DNA of 64,000 bases from JAGLON01 sp041394985 (GCA_041394985.1 JAWLBI010000001.1:3100001-3164000); one strand, 5' to 3'. Shown: positions 35,701 through 45,410, counted from the stretch's first letter. Numbers and translations are program-made. Notes: generated from the letters alone by a model not told the origin.

Positions 35701-37815
35701 TCACGTCATGGACAACACTATTTTTTCATCCTGTTTGGTATTTCGAAGGACTCCTGCGACATCAATAATCAGTGCAACCGTACCGTCACCCATTATTGTT
35801 CCGCCTGAGACGCCTACTATGTTTTCATATGCTTTGCCAAGAGACTTAATAACGGTCTGATGGTCGCCGATGACATGATCCACGACCAAGGCGAATCGTT
35901 CATCACCGACTGAAACGATGACCGCCTCCTCAAGATTCGGTCTACGACCGGCCAATCCAAAAAAATCGCGCACGCGCACAAATGGTATCAATTCTCCTTG
36001 ATCCTGGAATACATTTCGTTCGCTGCTCAGGGCATGCGCCGCGGCATTTAGCTCTAGACATTTCTCCACTGCATTTAAAGGCACGACATATAATTCGTCG
36101 CCGACTTTGACCAATAAACCATCAATGATTGCCAGCGTCAGCGGCAGAGATAAATTCATCGTCGTGCCGCGACTGCGCGAGCTGTCGATTTCAACGGTGC
36201 CTCGGAGATTGTCTATTTCCCTTTTGACGACATCCATCCCGACCCCGCGACCGGAGATATTCGATACCTTCTGTGCCGTAGAAAATCCGGGCGCAAAGAT
36301 TTGACTGAAGATTTCCTTGTCCGATAGTTTTTCATCCGGAGAAATCAGTTTCTTCTCAATTGCCTTAGCCCGAATGATATCTCTGTCAAGTCCCTGTCCA
36401 TCGTCAGCGACCGTAATAACGACATGCGCTCCGCGATGAGCCGCTCGAAGCGTTATCGTCCCACAGGTTTGCTTGCCCTTGTTTCTCCTCTCATCAGGCA
36501 ATTCAATTCCATGATCGATACTGTTGCGGATCAAATGAACCAACGGATCACCCAGCCGGTCGACAACCGTCTTATCCATTTCAGTCTCGGCGCCTTCCGT
36601 AATAAGCCGGATTTCTTTGCCGAGTTCAGATGATAAGTCTCGTACCAGCCTTCTGAATCGGGTAAAGGTTGTTCCGATCGGAACCATACGAATGTTCAGA
36701 ACCAAGTCCCGCAATTCGGCGGTCAGACGATCGACCTCCTCCACCGGCGATTCCAATTCATATCTATTAATGGTAGCTACGACCTGAGACAATTGCGCGC
36801 GGGTGATGACCAGTTCACCGACGAGATTAACGAGCATATCCAGTTTATCAGCCGGTACGCGAACGCTTTCGGATTTGGCGGATTTTTTTCGATCCTGCAA
36901 CACCTGTTGTTCGCGCAGGGCGGAGCGGACCTTATCTTCACTCACTAATCCCTTGTTGACCAAAATCTGGCCAAGACGCTGCTGTTCATTGAGCGCATCC
37001 TCAAGGTCTTTCCTTGATACATCGCCTCGGTCAATGAGGATATCGCCGAATCTCGGCGTATCGGAGTCGGGATCGTCGGACTCTTCACTGGCGATTTCAA
37101 CGATATCAATCTTGCTATCATCCTCGACGAAGATATAGACATCTTTTATCGCCCCGAGTCCCGCCTTTGTAGTCAGGACAATATCCCAGTAGATGTAGCA
37201 GTTTTCGGGATCGAATTCGGATAATTCAGGGAAATCTTCTGTTTGAGCGACGATGGCGCACTTGCCGAGATCCATCAATTCCTCAAGTAATAAAACCGGG
37301 TCGAGACCGGTCGTAAAAATGCCGGGGGCCGGTCTGAACCTGATGCGAAAAGTCGCAAGGGTATTCCGATGAGGCTGACCTGCGCTTTCCCGTGCGGAAT
37401 CAGGAGAAACATGATTTCCAATTGCGGCTGCACTCGGGATAATTGCCTGAAGGCGTGAAACAATATCCTCGCTGTTTGCTCTATCGGCGGGCGGACCGGA
37501 ATCAAATTCAACCAGAAGCGCCTCGATATGATCGCGAGATGCCAAAATCAGATCAATCAATTCCTCAGTTACCGACAATTGCCCTTCTCGAACGCAATCG
37601 AGTGCTGTTTCCACATGATGGGTAAAGTCCGAGATCGCATCCATTCCGAACATGCCGCCGGAACCTTTTATCGTATGCATGGCCCGAAACAGTCGGTCAA
37701 TAGTCTCGCGATTATCCGGATCCTGTTCAATATCCAGAACAGCTTCTTCGATATCGCCGAGCAATTCCTCGATTTCCAGGCGAAATGTCTCTATCGGCGT
37801 GCTTTGAACAGCCAT
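35701..37815 (-). CDS. cheA: Chemotaxis histidine kinase CheA
   Basis: The 704-residue kinase has an Hpt domain (about 1-110) with the phospho-histidine in MHTIKGSGGMFG and a second segment (about 150-230) of P2 or HPt-like character. Two MshEN-like repeats follow at about 255-310 (FGDILIDRGDVSRKDLEDAL, then LGQILVNKGLVSEDKVRSAL). The dimerisation helices come next, then the ATPase domain with LVHLIRNSIDHGIE (N box), ADDGQGLDRD and SGRGVGMDVVKREI (G boxes), and the CheW-like domain (about 565-700). The repeats between P2 and the dimerisation domain are not part of standard CheA. It follows cheY by 14 bases. Confidence 0.94.
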   Translation of the reverse strand: MAVQSTPIETFRLEIEELLGDIEEAVLDIEQDPDNRETIDRLFRAMHTIKGSGGMFGMDAISDFTHHVETALDCVREGQLSVTEELIDLILASRDHIEALLVEFDSGPPADRANSEDIVSRLQAIIPSAAAIGNHVSPDSARESAGQPHRNTLATFRIRFRPAPGIFTTGLDPVLLLEELMDLGKCAIVAQTEDFPELSEFDPENCYIYWDIVLTTKAGLGAIKDVYIFVEDDSKIDIVEIASEESDDPDSDTPRFGDILIDRGDVSRKDLEDALNEQQRLGQILVNKGLVSEDKVRSALREQQVLQDRKKSAKSESVRVPADKLDMLVNLVGELVITRAQLSQVVATINRYELESPVEEVDRLTAELRDLVLNIRMVPIGTTFTRFRRLVRDLSSELGKEIRLITEGAETEMDKTVVDRLGDPLVHLIRNSIDHGIELPDERRNKGKQTCGTITLRAAHRGAHVVITVADDGQGLDRDIIRAKAIEKKLISPDEKLSDKEIFSQIFAPGFSTAQKVSNISGRGVGMDVVKREIDNLRGTVEIDSSRSRGTTMNLSLPLTLAIIDGLLVKVGDELYVVPLNAVEKCLELNAAAHALSSERNVFQDQGELIPFVRVRDFFGLAGRRPNLEEAVIVSVGDERFALVVDHVIGDHQTVIKSLGKAYENIVGVSGGTIMGDGTVALIIDVAGVLRNTKQDEKIVLSMT

Positions 37816-37829
37816 AATATCCTCTATGC

Positions 37830-38201
37830 CTACCTGAGTACCTTTTTAACGACCGCGACCAGTTGCTCGGGCTTAAACGGTTTGACAATCCAACCCGTAG
37901 CGCCCAGGGATTTCCCTTTTTGTTTTTTATCCCCCTGCGACTCGGTTGTCAGCATTATGATCGGGATGAATTTGCACTTCGGATTGGCTCGTACCTGTTT
38001 GATGAGCTCGAATCCATCGACATTCGGCATATTCAAGTCAGTAATTAACATATCGATAGGTTTTGTATTGAGTTTGCTCAGGGCATCACTTCCGTCAACA
38101 GCCTCGATGACTTCATACCCTTCCTGCTTGAGAGTAAAACTGACCATTTGCCGCATACTTGCGGAATCATCAGCGGCCATAATCACCTTAGCCACGTACA
38201 A
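37830..38201 (-). CDS. cheY: Chemotaxis response regulator CheY
   Basis: A 123-residue single receiver domain with ADD at the N-terminus, phospho-aspartate in DMLITDLNMPNVDG, conserved T in MLTTES and K in IVKPFKP. It overlaps the STAS gene by 14 bases and precedes cheA, so it is the direct phosphate acceptor of this CheA. Confidence 0.92.
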   Translation of the reverse strand: MYVAKVIMAADDSASMRQMVSFTLKQEGYEVIEAVDGSDALSKLNTKPIDMLITDLNMPNVDGFELIKQVRANPKCKFIPIIMLTTESQGDKKQKGKSLGATGWIVKPFKPEQLVAVVKKVLR

Positions 38202-38511
38202 CCTCCTCGCCGACTACCGGCCATTCTTCAAAGGACAGCGCCGCCCGATCAATAGCTGAATACACAACCGGAGAAATACCCAGCAGCACGACATTGGGGA
38301 CCGACCGGACAACTTCAAGAATAAACGCATGGAGCAGCTGTGCACCTGCCGTATCGCAATCGGTAATTTCCGAAAAGTCTATGTGAAGTTTCTTTTTTGT
38401 CTTAAGCGCCTTTATCAACTCCGGCTTTACATCGTTGACCGTACTAATAAGGACATCCTCAGACAGGGACAGAGTTTTCAATCCGGTACCGCTTTTTAAT
38501 TCTATTCTCAC
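38188..38511 (-). CDS. STAS-domain protein in the chemosensory operon
   Basis: The 107-residue protein has the STAS fold of anti-sigma-factor antagonists (beta strands and helices with LHIDFSEITDCDTAGAQLLH). The usual phospho-acceptor Ser/Thr of the DxS motif is represented by DT in CDTAGAQ, so phosphorylation may be possible. STAS proteins at this position occur in chemosensory operons that do not control flagella. It lies 9 bases after the coiled-coil protein gene. Confidence 0.82.
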   Translation of the reverse strand: MRIELKSGTGLKTLSLSEDVLISTVNDVKPELIKALKTKKKLHIDFSEITDCDTAGAQLLHAFILEVVRSVPNVVLLGISPVVYSAIDRAALSFEEWPVVGEEVVRG

Positions 38512-38520
38512 TTCATCCCC

Positions 38521-40437
38521 CTAAAACAATTCGATGTTATCATCAAATTCAGAATCTCCGCCCGATGGCTCAACCACTCCGACGGCTTGCTCCGCCATCT
38601 TTTGGATACCGGCCTTCCGGCTACGGTCGATGGAAACGGTATCATGAACAATCCGTTCGCTGGCCATAGTGTATGCCTGTTTTAGTATGCCGACATGTTC
38701 ATTCCGAGCGAATGTCTCCCCGGCATATGGACTAAACAGTTCGATGTTTTTTTGCAGAAGCGGAATGTATGATCGCATATCCGTCATCAATTCCGACAAA
38801 AAGGCCAGGTTCTTTTCCGTTTCTCCAATAGATGATTCCAGCGCTATACTCTTCTCGCTCGCCTCAGTCACTAAGTCATTGTAGCTTTCGCATCCCTGGC
38901 TTACCTGTCGTAAATCAGCCCGGAAATCGTTCGATTGTCCGAAATCAAATTTTTCGCCGGTTTTCTCTGTCGAAGAATCTTCAAGCGCCTTTGCCGTCGT
39001 GTTAATGTATCCCAAATCGGTGACCACATCCTGAACGAATTTATTCGATCCATCTGCCAATTGGGTAACTTCATGTGACAGGATTTGCAGAGTACGCCCA
39101 TCATCACCCAGACGAACGGATTTGACGATTGCATTCAGGGCTTGTAGCTGCATGTCTATACTGATGTCAATGATTTCATCAATGTGTCGGGCCAATATCG
39201 ACGATGACTCCGCAACTTCCTCGGCCGCAGTTTTCGTCAGGTTGTCGAGTTCCGACACTTTGGCGAAAATAATACCCATTTTTTCGAGCACCTGTTTCAA
39301 TTGATCGAAGTGTGTCGTTAATTCATTTCCCGAAATGTCAAATCCTGAGGAATCGGATTCGGCGACCAATTGACCGATTTCCACTCCGATTTGCAGAAAA
39401 GACCGGCGCAGAGTACTCGATGCCCGCTCAAGTTCGTCAATCGTATCTTTCAGCTGTGCCATCTGCACCGTTAGCACGGCATGCGCATGCCCACACCATG
39501 CATTTGCCGATTCGAGATCTGCACTGCCTTTTTCGAGTTTACTCATTTCCATCGACAATTCATCGAGCGCATGAACGATATGCTCAAGGCGCTGGCGAAC
39601 AATGTCATCAATCTGTATTGCCGTAACGATTTCGCTAATCAGTTGCTGGATTATTTGGGTCCGTTCAGTTGTCCGGCGCAGTTCTTCGGCCGATACTTCG
39701 AGCAAATCCGAGCTTTTTTCTGCGGTACTGGTTATATTTTCGCGCGCCTGCTCGACAAGAACCTCAAGGTCTTCCCGTCCGGCATCAATACGGCCTCTTA
39801 CTTTATTCTGGCGATCATTGGCGGTGTGGACGTTACTACGGATTTCGTTCGTTATATGTATCGTACGATTGACAAGGTTGTCCAAATCCTCCACGAAGGC
39901 CGCAAATGCTTCCTGGGCAATTCCCGATCGCGAACTTTCCACTCGGATGTTCATCCCAATCACACGAAGCTTTTTGCCCGTTCTCTCCAATTGTCTGTTC
40001 TTTAGCGGGAGGGTTTCCATAATCTTTTGAATTTCGCCAATACGCTCCAGACTGGTTGCGAACCTGTCCTGACTTTTACTCAATGATGACAGTGAGTTAT
40101 TCGATAGGGCATCGATATATGCCAAAAATCCATCGCCCGAGCCATGCCCGATTAGCCTGGCCGTGTTGCCGGTAAGTTGAGCCAGTTGCCCGGCATGTTC
40201 ATGTAAATCACGCAGATCATTACCGATATCGAGGAATCGCTTGCCGGCCCGCACAGCAGCGCCCTGCAATCCGGATATGACCGAATCAATCTCCGTACGG
40301 CAATCATGAATCGCGGCAAAGGATAGTTTTTCGGAGAGATTGACCGTTTCAGCACGCATTTCCGCTACGCCAAATGTGACCACTGCGGGTTGTATATTGT
40401 ACTGCGTACTTTTACTTACTACATTGATAGATTTCAT
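38521..40437 (-). CDS. Long coiled-coil chemosensory protein with CheZ-like DxxxQ motif
   Basis: A 638-residue, mostly alpha-helical soluble protein that starts the chemosensory operon. It has no membrane segment and no canonical MCP tip. Two similar helical hairpins stand out: LRVIGMNIRVESSRSGIAQE (about 168-187) and LQALNAIVKSVRLGDDGRTL (about 430-449). They loosely echo the MCP tip. Between them lies QIDDIVRQRLEHIVHALDEL (about 273-292), whose D-I-V-R-Q matches the DxxxQ active motif of CheZ-type CheY phosphatases. It could be a soluble receptor-like scaffold, a phosphatase, or both. The start has a G-rich ribosome site (GGGGGG). Confidence 0.65.
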   Translation of the reverse strand: MKSINVVSKSTQYNIQPAVVTFGVAEMRAETVNLSEKLSFAAIHDCRTEIDSVISGLQGAAVRAGKRFLDIGNDLRDLHEHAGQLAQLTGNTARLIGHGSGDGFLAYIDALSNNSLSSLSKSQDRFATSLERIGEIQKIMETLPLKNRQLERTGKKLRVIGMNIRVESSRSGIAQEAFAAFVEDLDNLVNRTIHITNEIRSNVHTANDRQNKVRGRIDAGREDLEVLVEQARENITSTAEKSSDLLEVSAEELRRTTERTQIIQQLISEIVTAIQIDDIVRQRLEHIVHALDELSMEMSKLEKGSADLESANAWCGHAHAVLTVQMAQLKDTIDELERASSTLRRSFLQIGVEIGQLVAESDSSGFDISGNELTTHFDQLKQVLEKMGIIFAKVSELDNLTKTAAEEVAESSSILARHIDEIIDISIDMQLQALNAIVKSVRLGDDGRTLQILSHEVTQLADGSNKFVQDVVTDLGYINTTAKALEDSSTEKTGEKFDFGQSNDFRADLRQVSQGCESYNDLVTEASEKSIALESSIGETEKNLAFLSELMTDMRSYIPLLQKNIELFSPYAGETFARNEHVGILKQAYTMASERIVHDTVSIDRSRKAGIQKMAEQAVGVVEPSGGDSEFDDNIELF

Positions 40438-40712
40438 AACCCCCCTTGTTACCTATCTCGTCGCGCCCAAAAAAAACTTGAGCTTATCTTAAGTGTATAG
40501 GATATCTTTTATTGATTAAAAACACTCTTGCGCGACTTCTGAACAGGATTCTTGATCTAACTCACATTTTTGTAGACCATCTAATATTATTCTAAAGATA
40601 CTGTAATCATATAATTAACAATAGAAAACGGATGACTTGCGACCACGTTTTGAAATGAAAATAGTGAGATGCTATCGCACAGTCTGAGAGACAGTACCGA
40701 TATAATAATTGC
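40438..40712. other. Upstream region of the chemosensory operon
   Basis: AT-rich sequence between the divergent chemosensory and sigma-factor operons; with the repeat at 40713 and its downstream flank it makes a 501-base gap. I found no clear -35/-10, sigma-28 or sigma-54 promoter on the minus strand. Confidence 0.4.
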
Positions 40713-40765
40713 GGGATGGCGGATTCCGCCATCCCTACCCCAGAGTGCCGTTGCCTGGCGGCAAC
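40713..40765. repeat. REP-like double palindrome
   Basis: GGGATGGCGGA (40713-40723) and TCCGCCATCCC (40725-40735) form an 11-bp perfect stem with a one-base centre. After CCCTACCCCAG (40733-40743) a second stem follows: GTTGCC (40750-40755) with GGCAAC (40760-40765). The string CCCTACCCCAG recurs at 12178-12188, at the end of the damaged tRNA copy. It looks like a dispersed palindromic element. Confidence 0.6.
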
Positions 40766-40938
40766 AAATTACTCGAGGCCAAATCAGCCTCTGAATGTAA
40801 TAGACAGCGCTCTCTCTACGCCGTTATCCATGAGTCCTATAAACGGAGGCGATCTTACAAAAAAAAGGGAATTTTATTTCTTGCGGATAAACCCCGATGT
40901 GCTATATGTTTGACATATAACGCGATGTAAGAGGATTC

Positions 40939-41478
40939 ATGCCCGAACCTATCGAACAATTACTACAAAGTGCCAAAAAAGGCGACCCGATTGCCGAGCA
41001 GGAATTATTTCGCCACTTGTCTGTAAGATTTTCCCTGTTTCTCAGACACAGAATTAAGGACGAAGAAATACGAAAGGATCTGGCTCAGGAGGCATGTTTG
41101 ACCGTTTTGAGTAAATACAAATCCGAGCAATTCACGGTCGGCTTCGAGGCCTGGGCTCATGGCGTTTTAAGGATTGTCGTCCTGAGGCACTTTGAAAAAC
41201 TTGGAAAAGACAAAGAAAAGTCCATTCCTCTGGAAGATACACCTCAGATTGCCGAAACGGACAGTCACCGCATTGAAACGGAGCGCCGTCTCATTGCCTG
41301 CCTGAAAAAAATCAGGCAGCAGAATCTGAGGTATGCACGGGTGTTGAACCTCATCTATCAGGGATACTCGACGGATGAAATTTGCCGGAAATTGAATTGC
41401 AGCCGCAACAATTTATACGTGATCGTCAATCGCGGCCGGTCGCTTCTCCAGGAATGCCTGGAGCGAGGGGAGGAATAA
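40939..41478 (+). CDS. ECF-type RNA polymerase sigma factor
   Basis: A 179-residue sigma-70-family protein with region 2 (about 25-95; KDLAQEACLTVLSKY, FEAWAHGVLRIVVLRH) and region 4 (about 120-175; a helix-turn-helix with STDEICRKLNCSRNNLYVIV). AGAGGA lies at the ribosome-site position. The anti-sigma gene starts four bases after its stop, so the two are co-translated. The promoter it recognises is not known. Confidence 0.88.
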   Translation: MPEPIEQLLQSAKKGDPIAEQELFRHLSVRFSLFLRHRIKDEEIRKDLAQEACLTVLSKYKSEQFTVGFEAWAHGVLRIVVLRHFEKLGKDKEKSIPLEDTPQIAETDSHRIETERRLIACLKKIRQQNLRYARVLNLIYQGYSTDEICRKLNCSRNNLYVIVNRGRSLLQECLERGEE

Positions 41479-41481
41479 GCA

Positions 41482-42153
41482 ATGGCATCGTGTCATGATC
41501 CGCAAATCGGCGCGCTTTTACATCTTTATGAATTAGGCAACTTGACTGAAAAAGAGCGAGATGAATTCGAAGTTCATTTACTGAAGTGTCACTATTGTTT
41601 CGAAAAGGTAGAGGCTTTTAAGACCGAAGCGGAACTCATGCGAAATAGCGGTGATATCCGAGACATCCTATTGGTACCGGAAACGACGGAAACAGAGTCC
41701 GGATTCTGGAAGTCTCTGTGGCCGAAGAAACCTTTGTTACTGAAGCCCGGATTCGGTTTGTTATTAGTGCTTTTACTCATATTTCCATCAATTATCGGAA
41801 TTTACAGTCTTCTGGACAATCATCAGGGAATCAGACAGATTCAAATGGTGAGTATAACTTCTTCGCGTGCAGCGAATAACAAAGTGTTTTATAAAAGTCA
41901 GGGCACTGAAGGCGTAATCAATCTTGCTGTCGGAGGATTATCCGGGGAGAAATCATATATTGTCGAAATACGCCGGTGTAATAGTGACAAGGCATTGTAT
42001 TCTTACGAAGGAATCGTGTTTAATGAACTCGGCATGGGACAGTTATATCTGCCGCTGGCCGAAATGCCTGTCGGAGACTATACATTAGTCGTAATCAATG
42101 GCGCAAATGACAGTAAAGATAAATTGTCGTATACTTTCTCGATAAAAGAGTAA
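41482..42153 (+). CDS. Membrane zinc-finger anti-sigma factor
   Basis: The 223-residue protein begins with a zf-HC2-like anti-sigma domain (about 3-50; C near residue 4, H and CHYC at 33-38). It has one membrane helix (about 92-112; FGLLLVLLLIFPSIIGIY) and a periplasmic domain of about 110 residues with beta strands. It would hold the ECF factor at the membrane until the outer part is cut or altered. It ends two bases before the stop of the convergent TPR-CHAT gene. Confidence 0.82.
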   Translation: MASCHDPQIGALLHLYELGNLTEKERDEFEVHLLKCHYCFEKVEAFKTEAELMRNSGDIRDILLVPETTETESGFWKSLWPKKPLLLKPGFGLLLVLLLIFPSIIGIYSLLDNHQGIRQIQMVSITSSRAANNKVFYKSQGTEGVINLAVGGLSGEKSYIVEIRRCNSDKALYSYEGIVFNELGMGQLYLPLAEMPVGDYTLVVINGANDSKDKLSYTFSIKE

Positions 42154-42155
42154 GA

Positions 42156-45100
42156 TTATTTCCATTGGCCGGTTGCAATAAAACCGGCCCAATTATATGG
42201 ATGCGTTACTTTCCCCTGATTTTTAAGTTGCGATATTCTTGACAGAATCACCTTTTGCAGCTTATTAAAGACAAAATCGTTGTCATCGTCATAGAGCCGG
42301 CCCAGGATATCGGCCGTTGTCATATCATTTACGGGCCACAGAGAACTAATAACAATTCGAGCGCCGGCCAGCTGAAAGGCGCGTCGCAATCCATACACGC
42401 CTTCACCCGTTTCAATTTCACCCAGTCCCGTTTCGCACCCGGAGAGGACGACAAGTTCAACACCTCTCAGATCCATACCCGATACTTCCATTGCGGTCAA
42501 GACACCGTCATCACTGCCGGTATCCATGTTTTCCGAACCGATTGAATTGGCGCCGGCCAGGAATAAGCCAGATAAGAGCAGGGGATTTTCTCCCGAATAT
42601 CCGATATTATTTTCTGTTTCCAGAAGACATGTATTCTCAAAATAATATCCGTGCGTCGCGATATGTACGAAGCGATGTCCGGGGGCTTCGGACTTCAGTC
42701 TCCCCTCGCTTGCGCACCCATCGAAATAGGTTGTAACTCCCAGATGGCCGTTTCCATTTAAAGAGGCGGACAGAGACAATACCTCCTGCCGAGTACCCGG
42801 TAGTCTATCAAGATGAATATCCTCAATTCCCATGCAATTAAATCTAAAGCCGCCACGCTTTGACCTCGATGAATCTACATTTATAAATGATTCATTCGTC
42901 AACTGTCCGCAATTGGAGGAATCGTCGCGATCGAAATCGGGATCGGCAAATGCGATTAAGCCTTCCCCCCCGGTTTCAGATTGGAGGTTAAATCGAGGGA
43001 TATCCCTCCCCGATGAAACATAGTGTATGGGATAATGCTCGATCAGGTATGCGTCATCATTTCCTTTTATCGTTTCGAAGGCCAGTGTATTGAGCATCCC
43101 GTCCGGGGCAATGATAAGAATTGAGGCGCCGCCGATAAATGGCTCGACCGGCTTCCAGATGCGGGAATAAAAATCCTCATTTAACTGATCGAATTCAAAC
43201 TGATCATCCGGGAATGCCTCGGCCTGATAGTTTGCGATTCTGTACATGTGCCTCCGATATTCGCCGAGCACTTCGTTAATTTTGTCGGCATCCCCGATAT
43301 TAACGATTTTCGGTTTTCTGCCCTTTGCTGCCACGACAGCCAGGTATCTCGATGCAATACTATCGGCTTCCGGAATGATCACATCGTATTGCATATACTC
43401 GATCAATATCGCACCCTTCGGAAGACCGGCCAAAATATCCGATGTATTCGGCGGTGTCAGGCGGGTATTCACCGTCACATTGACACCGATATTCGCCAGG
43501 GATAATTCAACTTTTTTTATACTCTGGCGCAGGGAGTCGGCGTCGGCCTTAAATTGATCGACATCCCCACCCGGACCGGTTACAAAGAGTTCGGCCAGAT
43601 TGTGTTTTTTCTGTAAGAGTGTATTACGAAGCCGTAAGGCAGTAGAATCGGTGGTCTGCAGCGCCCTCGCCTGGCGTTGATATGAAATTTCCGTAATCAG
43701 GCCTTTCATCCCGAACACGGTCTGTGCGACCTTATCAGTCAAAGTATCATTAAGGGTATTCCAATCGAAATAGCATGACATGATGAGGCCGAAATTCGTC
43801 CGCAGATACTGAGAGTACTTTAAGGCGTCTTTCTCAGTCAGGATATCAATCCCGTCCATGAGGTCATTATGGCGGAGTCGATGCGCCCGCATGGCGCATG
43901 AAAAAGCTCCATCAAAATCCTTTTGACACATGCGTGACTTGGCAATGAGTTCAAGCGTCTTACAATTCGCGCCATTATCCATGCCGTAGGCGTTTTCCAT
44001 TAATCCCAGCGATTTGACAAACAGCGATTCGGCGGCCGAATAATTGCCCTCTTTCATGCGTATTTGCCCTATCGCATTCAAATTGAATGCCGTCGACGGA
44101 TGTGAGGCGCCTGAGATATTTTCACGCAATTCGAGACAATGCACATGCAAAGATTCGGCCTTGGCATAATCTTCCTTCATGAAGTACAACTCAGCCAAAT
44201 TGCTCAACATTTCCGGATAAAAGGAGTGACTCTCACCAACCCCATTCTTTATAATCGACAACGCCCGATCGTATAAAACAATAGCCGTATCGAATCGCTT
44301 TTCATCTGAATAGGCATAGAGATTAGCGAGATTCGTCAATGAAGAGGCGATATTTATATGATTCTTTCCGAGTGTTTTTTCCTTAATGTCAATCGATCGC
44401 AAGAACAATGGTTCGGCATCATCGAATCGCCGCAAATCGAGATATATCAGCGCCAGATTATTCAGTCCTTTGGCGACCTGGAAGTGTTCCTTACCCAGAT
44501 TTTCCTCGCGAATTTGAATCGATTCCAGTTGAATCTTTTCCGCAAGCGAGTATTTCCCCTGTGTGTAATAGAGCATTCCAAGGTTATTTTCATACATTCC
44601 GACATTTAAATGGCGCCCGCCATATTTAGCCCTGGTCAATTCTATCGCCCGAATATACCGCGGTTCGGCTTCGGAATACCTTCCCAACCGATAATACGTC
44701 GTCCCCAGGTTGTTTATTATTTTCACCAGGATATCGTTAGTCGAATCGCAAACCCGTTCAGCCAGTTGCAGAGCCTGTAGCCCAAACTTTTCGGCATCTT
44801 CTAACCGCCCGGTTGTAATATACAAATACATGCGATTATTACAGCAATCCAGGTAGTACTCATGCTCCCTGCCTAATATGGACTCGAATATGCTCGACGC
44901 TCGATCATAATACTCTTCTACCTCGGAATATTTGCCTTGCATCCAGAGGACAACCCCGATTGCATTGAGACTGAGACCTACTTGTACGTTGTTTTGACCG
45001 AAGAGAGAATCTCGCAGTTCGTATGCCTGGCGATGGTATTGGCCTGACGCGTTGTAATCGCCCCGATTAAACTGGCATTTCCCCAAATAATAGTAGCAAG

Positions 45101-45299
45101 AGGCGCGAATGGAGTCCTGATCCCGCTCTCCAACACTCAGTTGTTCTATCGTATGTTCGAGTAAAGCCTGAGACGAATCAAAGGCGCGTGCCGTAATGAG
45201 AGAATCCGCACGTTCAATGACATCGGAGAGATCAGTACCTTGGAGAGGGCATAGTAACAGAGTAAGACAGAAAAGATAAATCAGTAACAATTGACGCAT
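42156..45299 (-). CDS. Exported TPR-CHAT (caspase-like) protein
   Basis: The 1047-residue protein has a signal peptide (about 1-20), about ten tetratricopeptide repeats (about 40-480; repeated ALNNLALIYLDLRRFDDAEP-type units), a helical spacer, and a C-terminal CHAT domain (about 720-1045). The catalytic dyad is His in FVHIATHGYYF and Cys in LVVLSGCETGLGEIETGEGV. CHAT domains are caspase-like proteases. I chose ATG 45299, preceded by GGAGGAC, instead of a TTG 18 bases upstream. It converges with the ECF/anti-sigma pair. If exported, it shares a compartment with the outer part of the anti-sigma factor. Confidence 0.85.
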   Translation of the reverse strand: MRQLLLIYLFCLTLLLCPLQGTDLSDVIERADSLITARAFDSSQALLEHTIEQLSVGERDQDSIRASCYYYLGKCQFNRGDYNASGQYHRQAYELRDSLFGQNNVQVGLSLNAIGVVLWMQGKYSEVEEYYDRASSIFESILGREHEYYLDCCNNRMYLYITTGRLEDAEKFGLQALQLAERVCDSTNDILVKIINNLGTTYYRLGRYSEAEPRYIRAIELTRAKYGGRHLNVGMYENNLGMLYYTQGKYSLAEKIQLESIQIREENLGKEHFQVAKGLNNLALIYLDLRRFDDAEPLFLRSIDIKEKTLGKNHINIASSLTNLANLYAYSDEKRFDTAIVLYDRALSIIKNGVGESHSFYPEMLSNLAELYFMKEDYAKAESLHVHCLELRENISGASHPSTAFNLNAIGQIRMKEGNYSAAESLFVKSLGLMENAYGMDNGANCKTLELIAKSRMCQKDFDGAFSCAMRAHRLRHNDLMDGIDILTEKDALKYSQYLRTNFGLIMSCYFDWNTLNDTLTDKVAQTVFGMKGLITEISYQRQARALQTTDSTALRLRNTLLQKKHNLAELFVTGPGGDVDQFKADADSLRQSIKKVELSLANIGVNVTVNTRLTPPNTSDILAGLPKGAILIEYMQYDVIIPEADSIASRYLAVVAAKGRKPKIVNIGDADKINEVLGEYRRHMYRIANYQAEAFPDDQFEFDQLNEDFYSRIWKPVEPFIGGASILIIAPDGMLNTLAFETIKGNDDAYLIEHYPIHYVSSGRDIPRFNLQSETGGEGLIAFADPDFDRDDSSNCGQLTNESFINVDSSRSKRGGFRFNCMGIEDIHLDRLPGTRQEVLSLSASLNGNGHLGVTTYFDGCASEGRLKSEAPGHRFVHIATHGYYFENTCLLETENNIGYSGENPLLLSGLFLAGANSIGSENMDTGSDDGVLTAMEVSGMDLRGVELVVLSGCETGLGEIETGEGVYGLRRAFQLAGARIVISSLWPVNDMTTADILGRLYDDDNDFVFNKLQKVILSRISQLKNQGKVTHPYNWAGFIATGQWK

Positions 45300-45374
45300 T
45301 GAGTCCTCCGCTCTCAATCCCGCAAGATGTGGAGTAATATATACATTTTTTATCCCGTTACAAGTGCGTTTGAC

Positions 45375-45410
45375 AGAAAAAACGCCCGATCGCTTACCGG
45401 TCGGGCGTTT
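45375..45410 (-). terminator. Rho-independent terminator of the lipoprotein gene
   Basis: AACGCCCGATCG and CGGTCGGGCGTT pair with one wobble around CTTAC. On the minus strand six T residues follow. It lies 40 bases after the lipoprotein stop codon. Confidence 0.85.

Noticed and set aside
24901..40437. A flagellar chemotaxis locus
   Set aside because: A complete chemosensory set is present, but no fli, flg, flh or mot gene; the output is left open.
40709..40930. Two overlapping small frames before the sigma-factor gene
   Set aside because: They read through a palindromic repeat and have no start signal.
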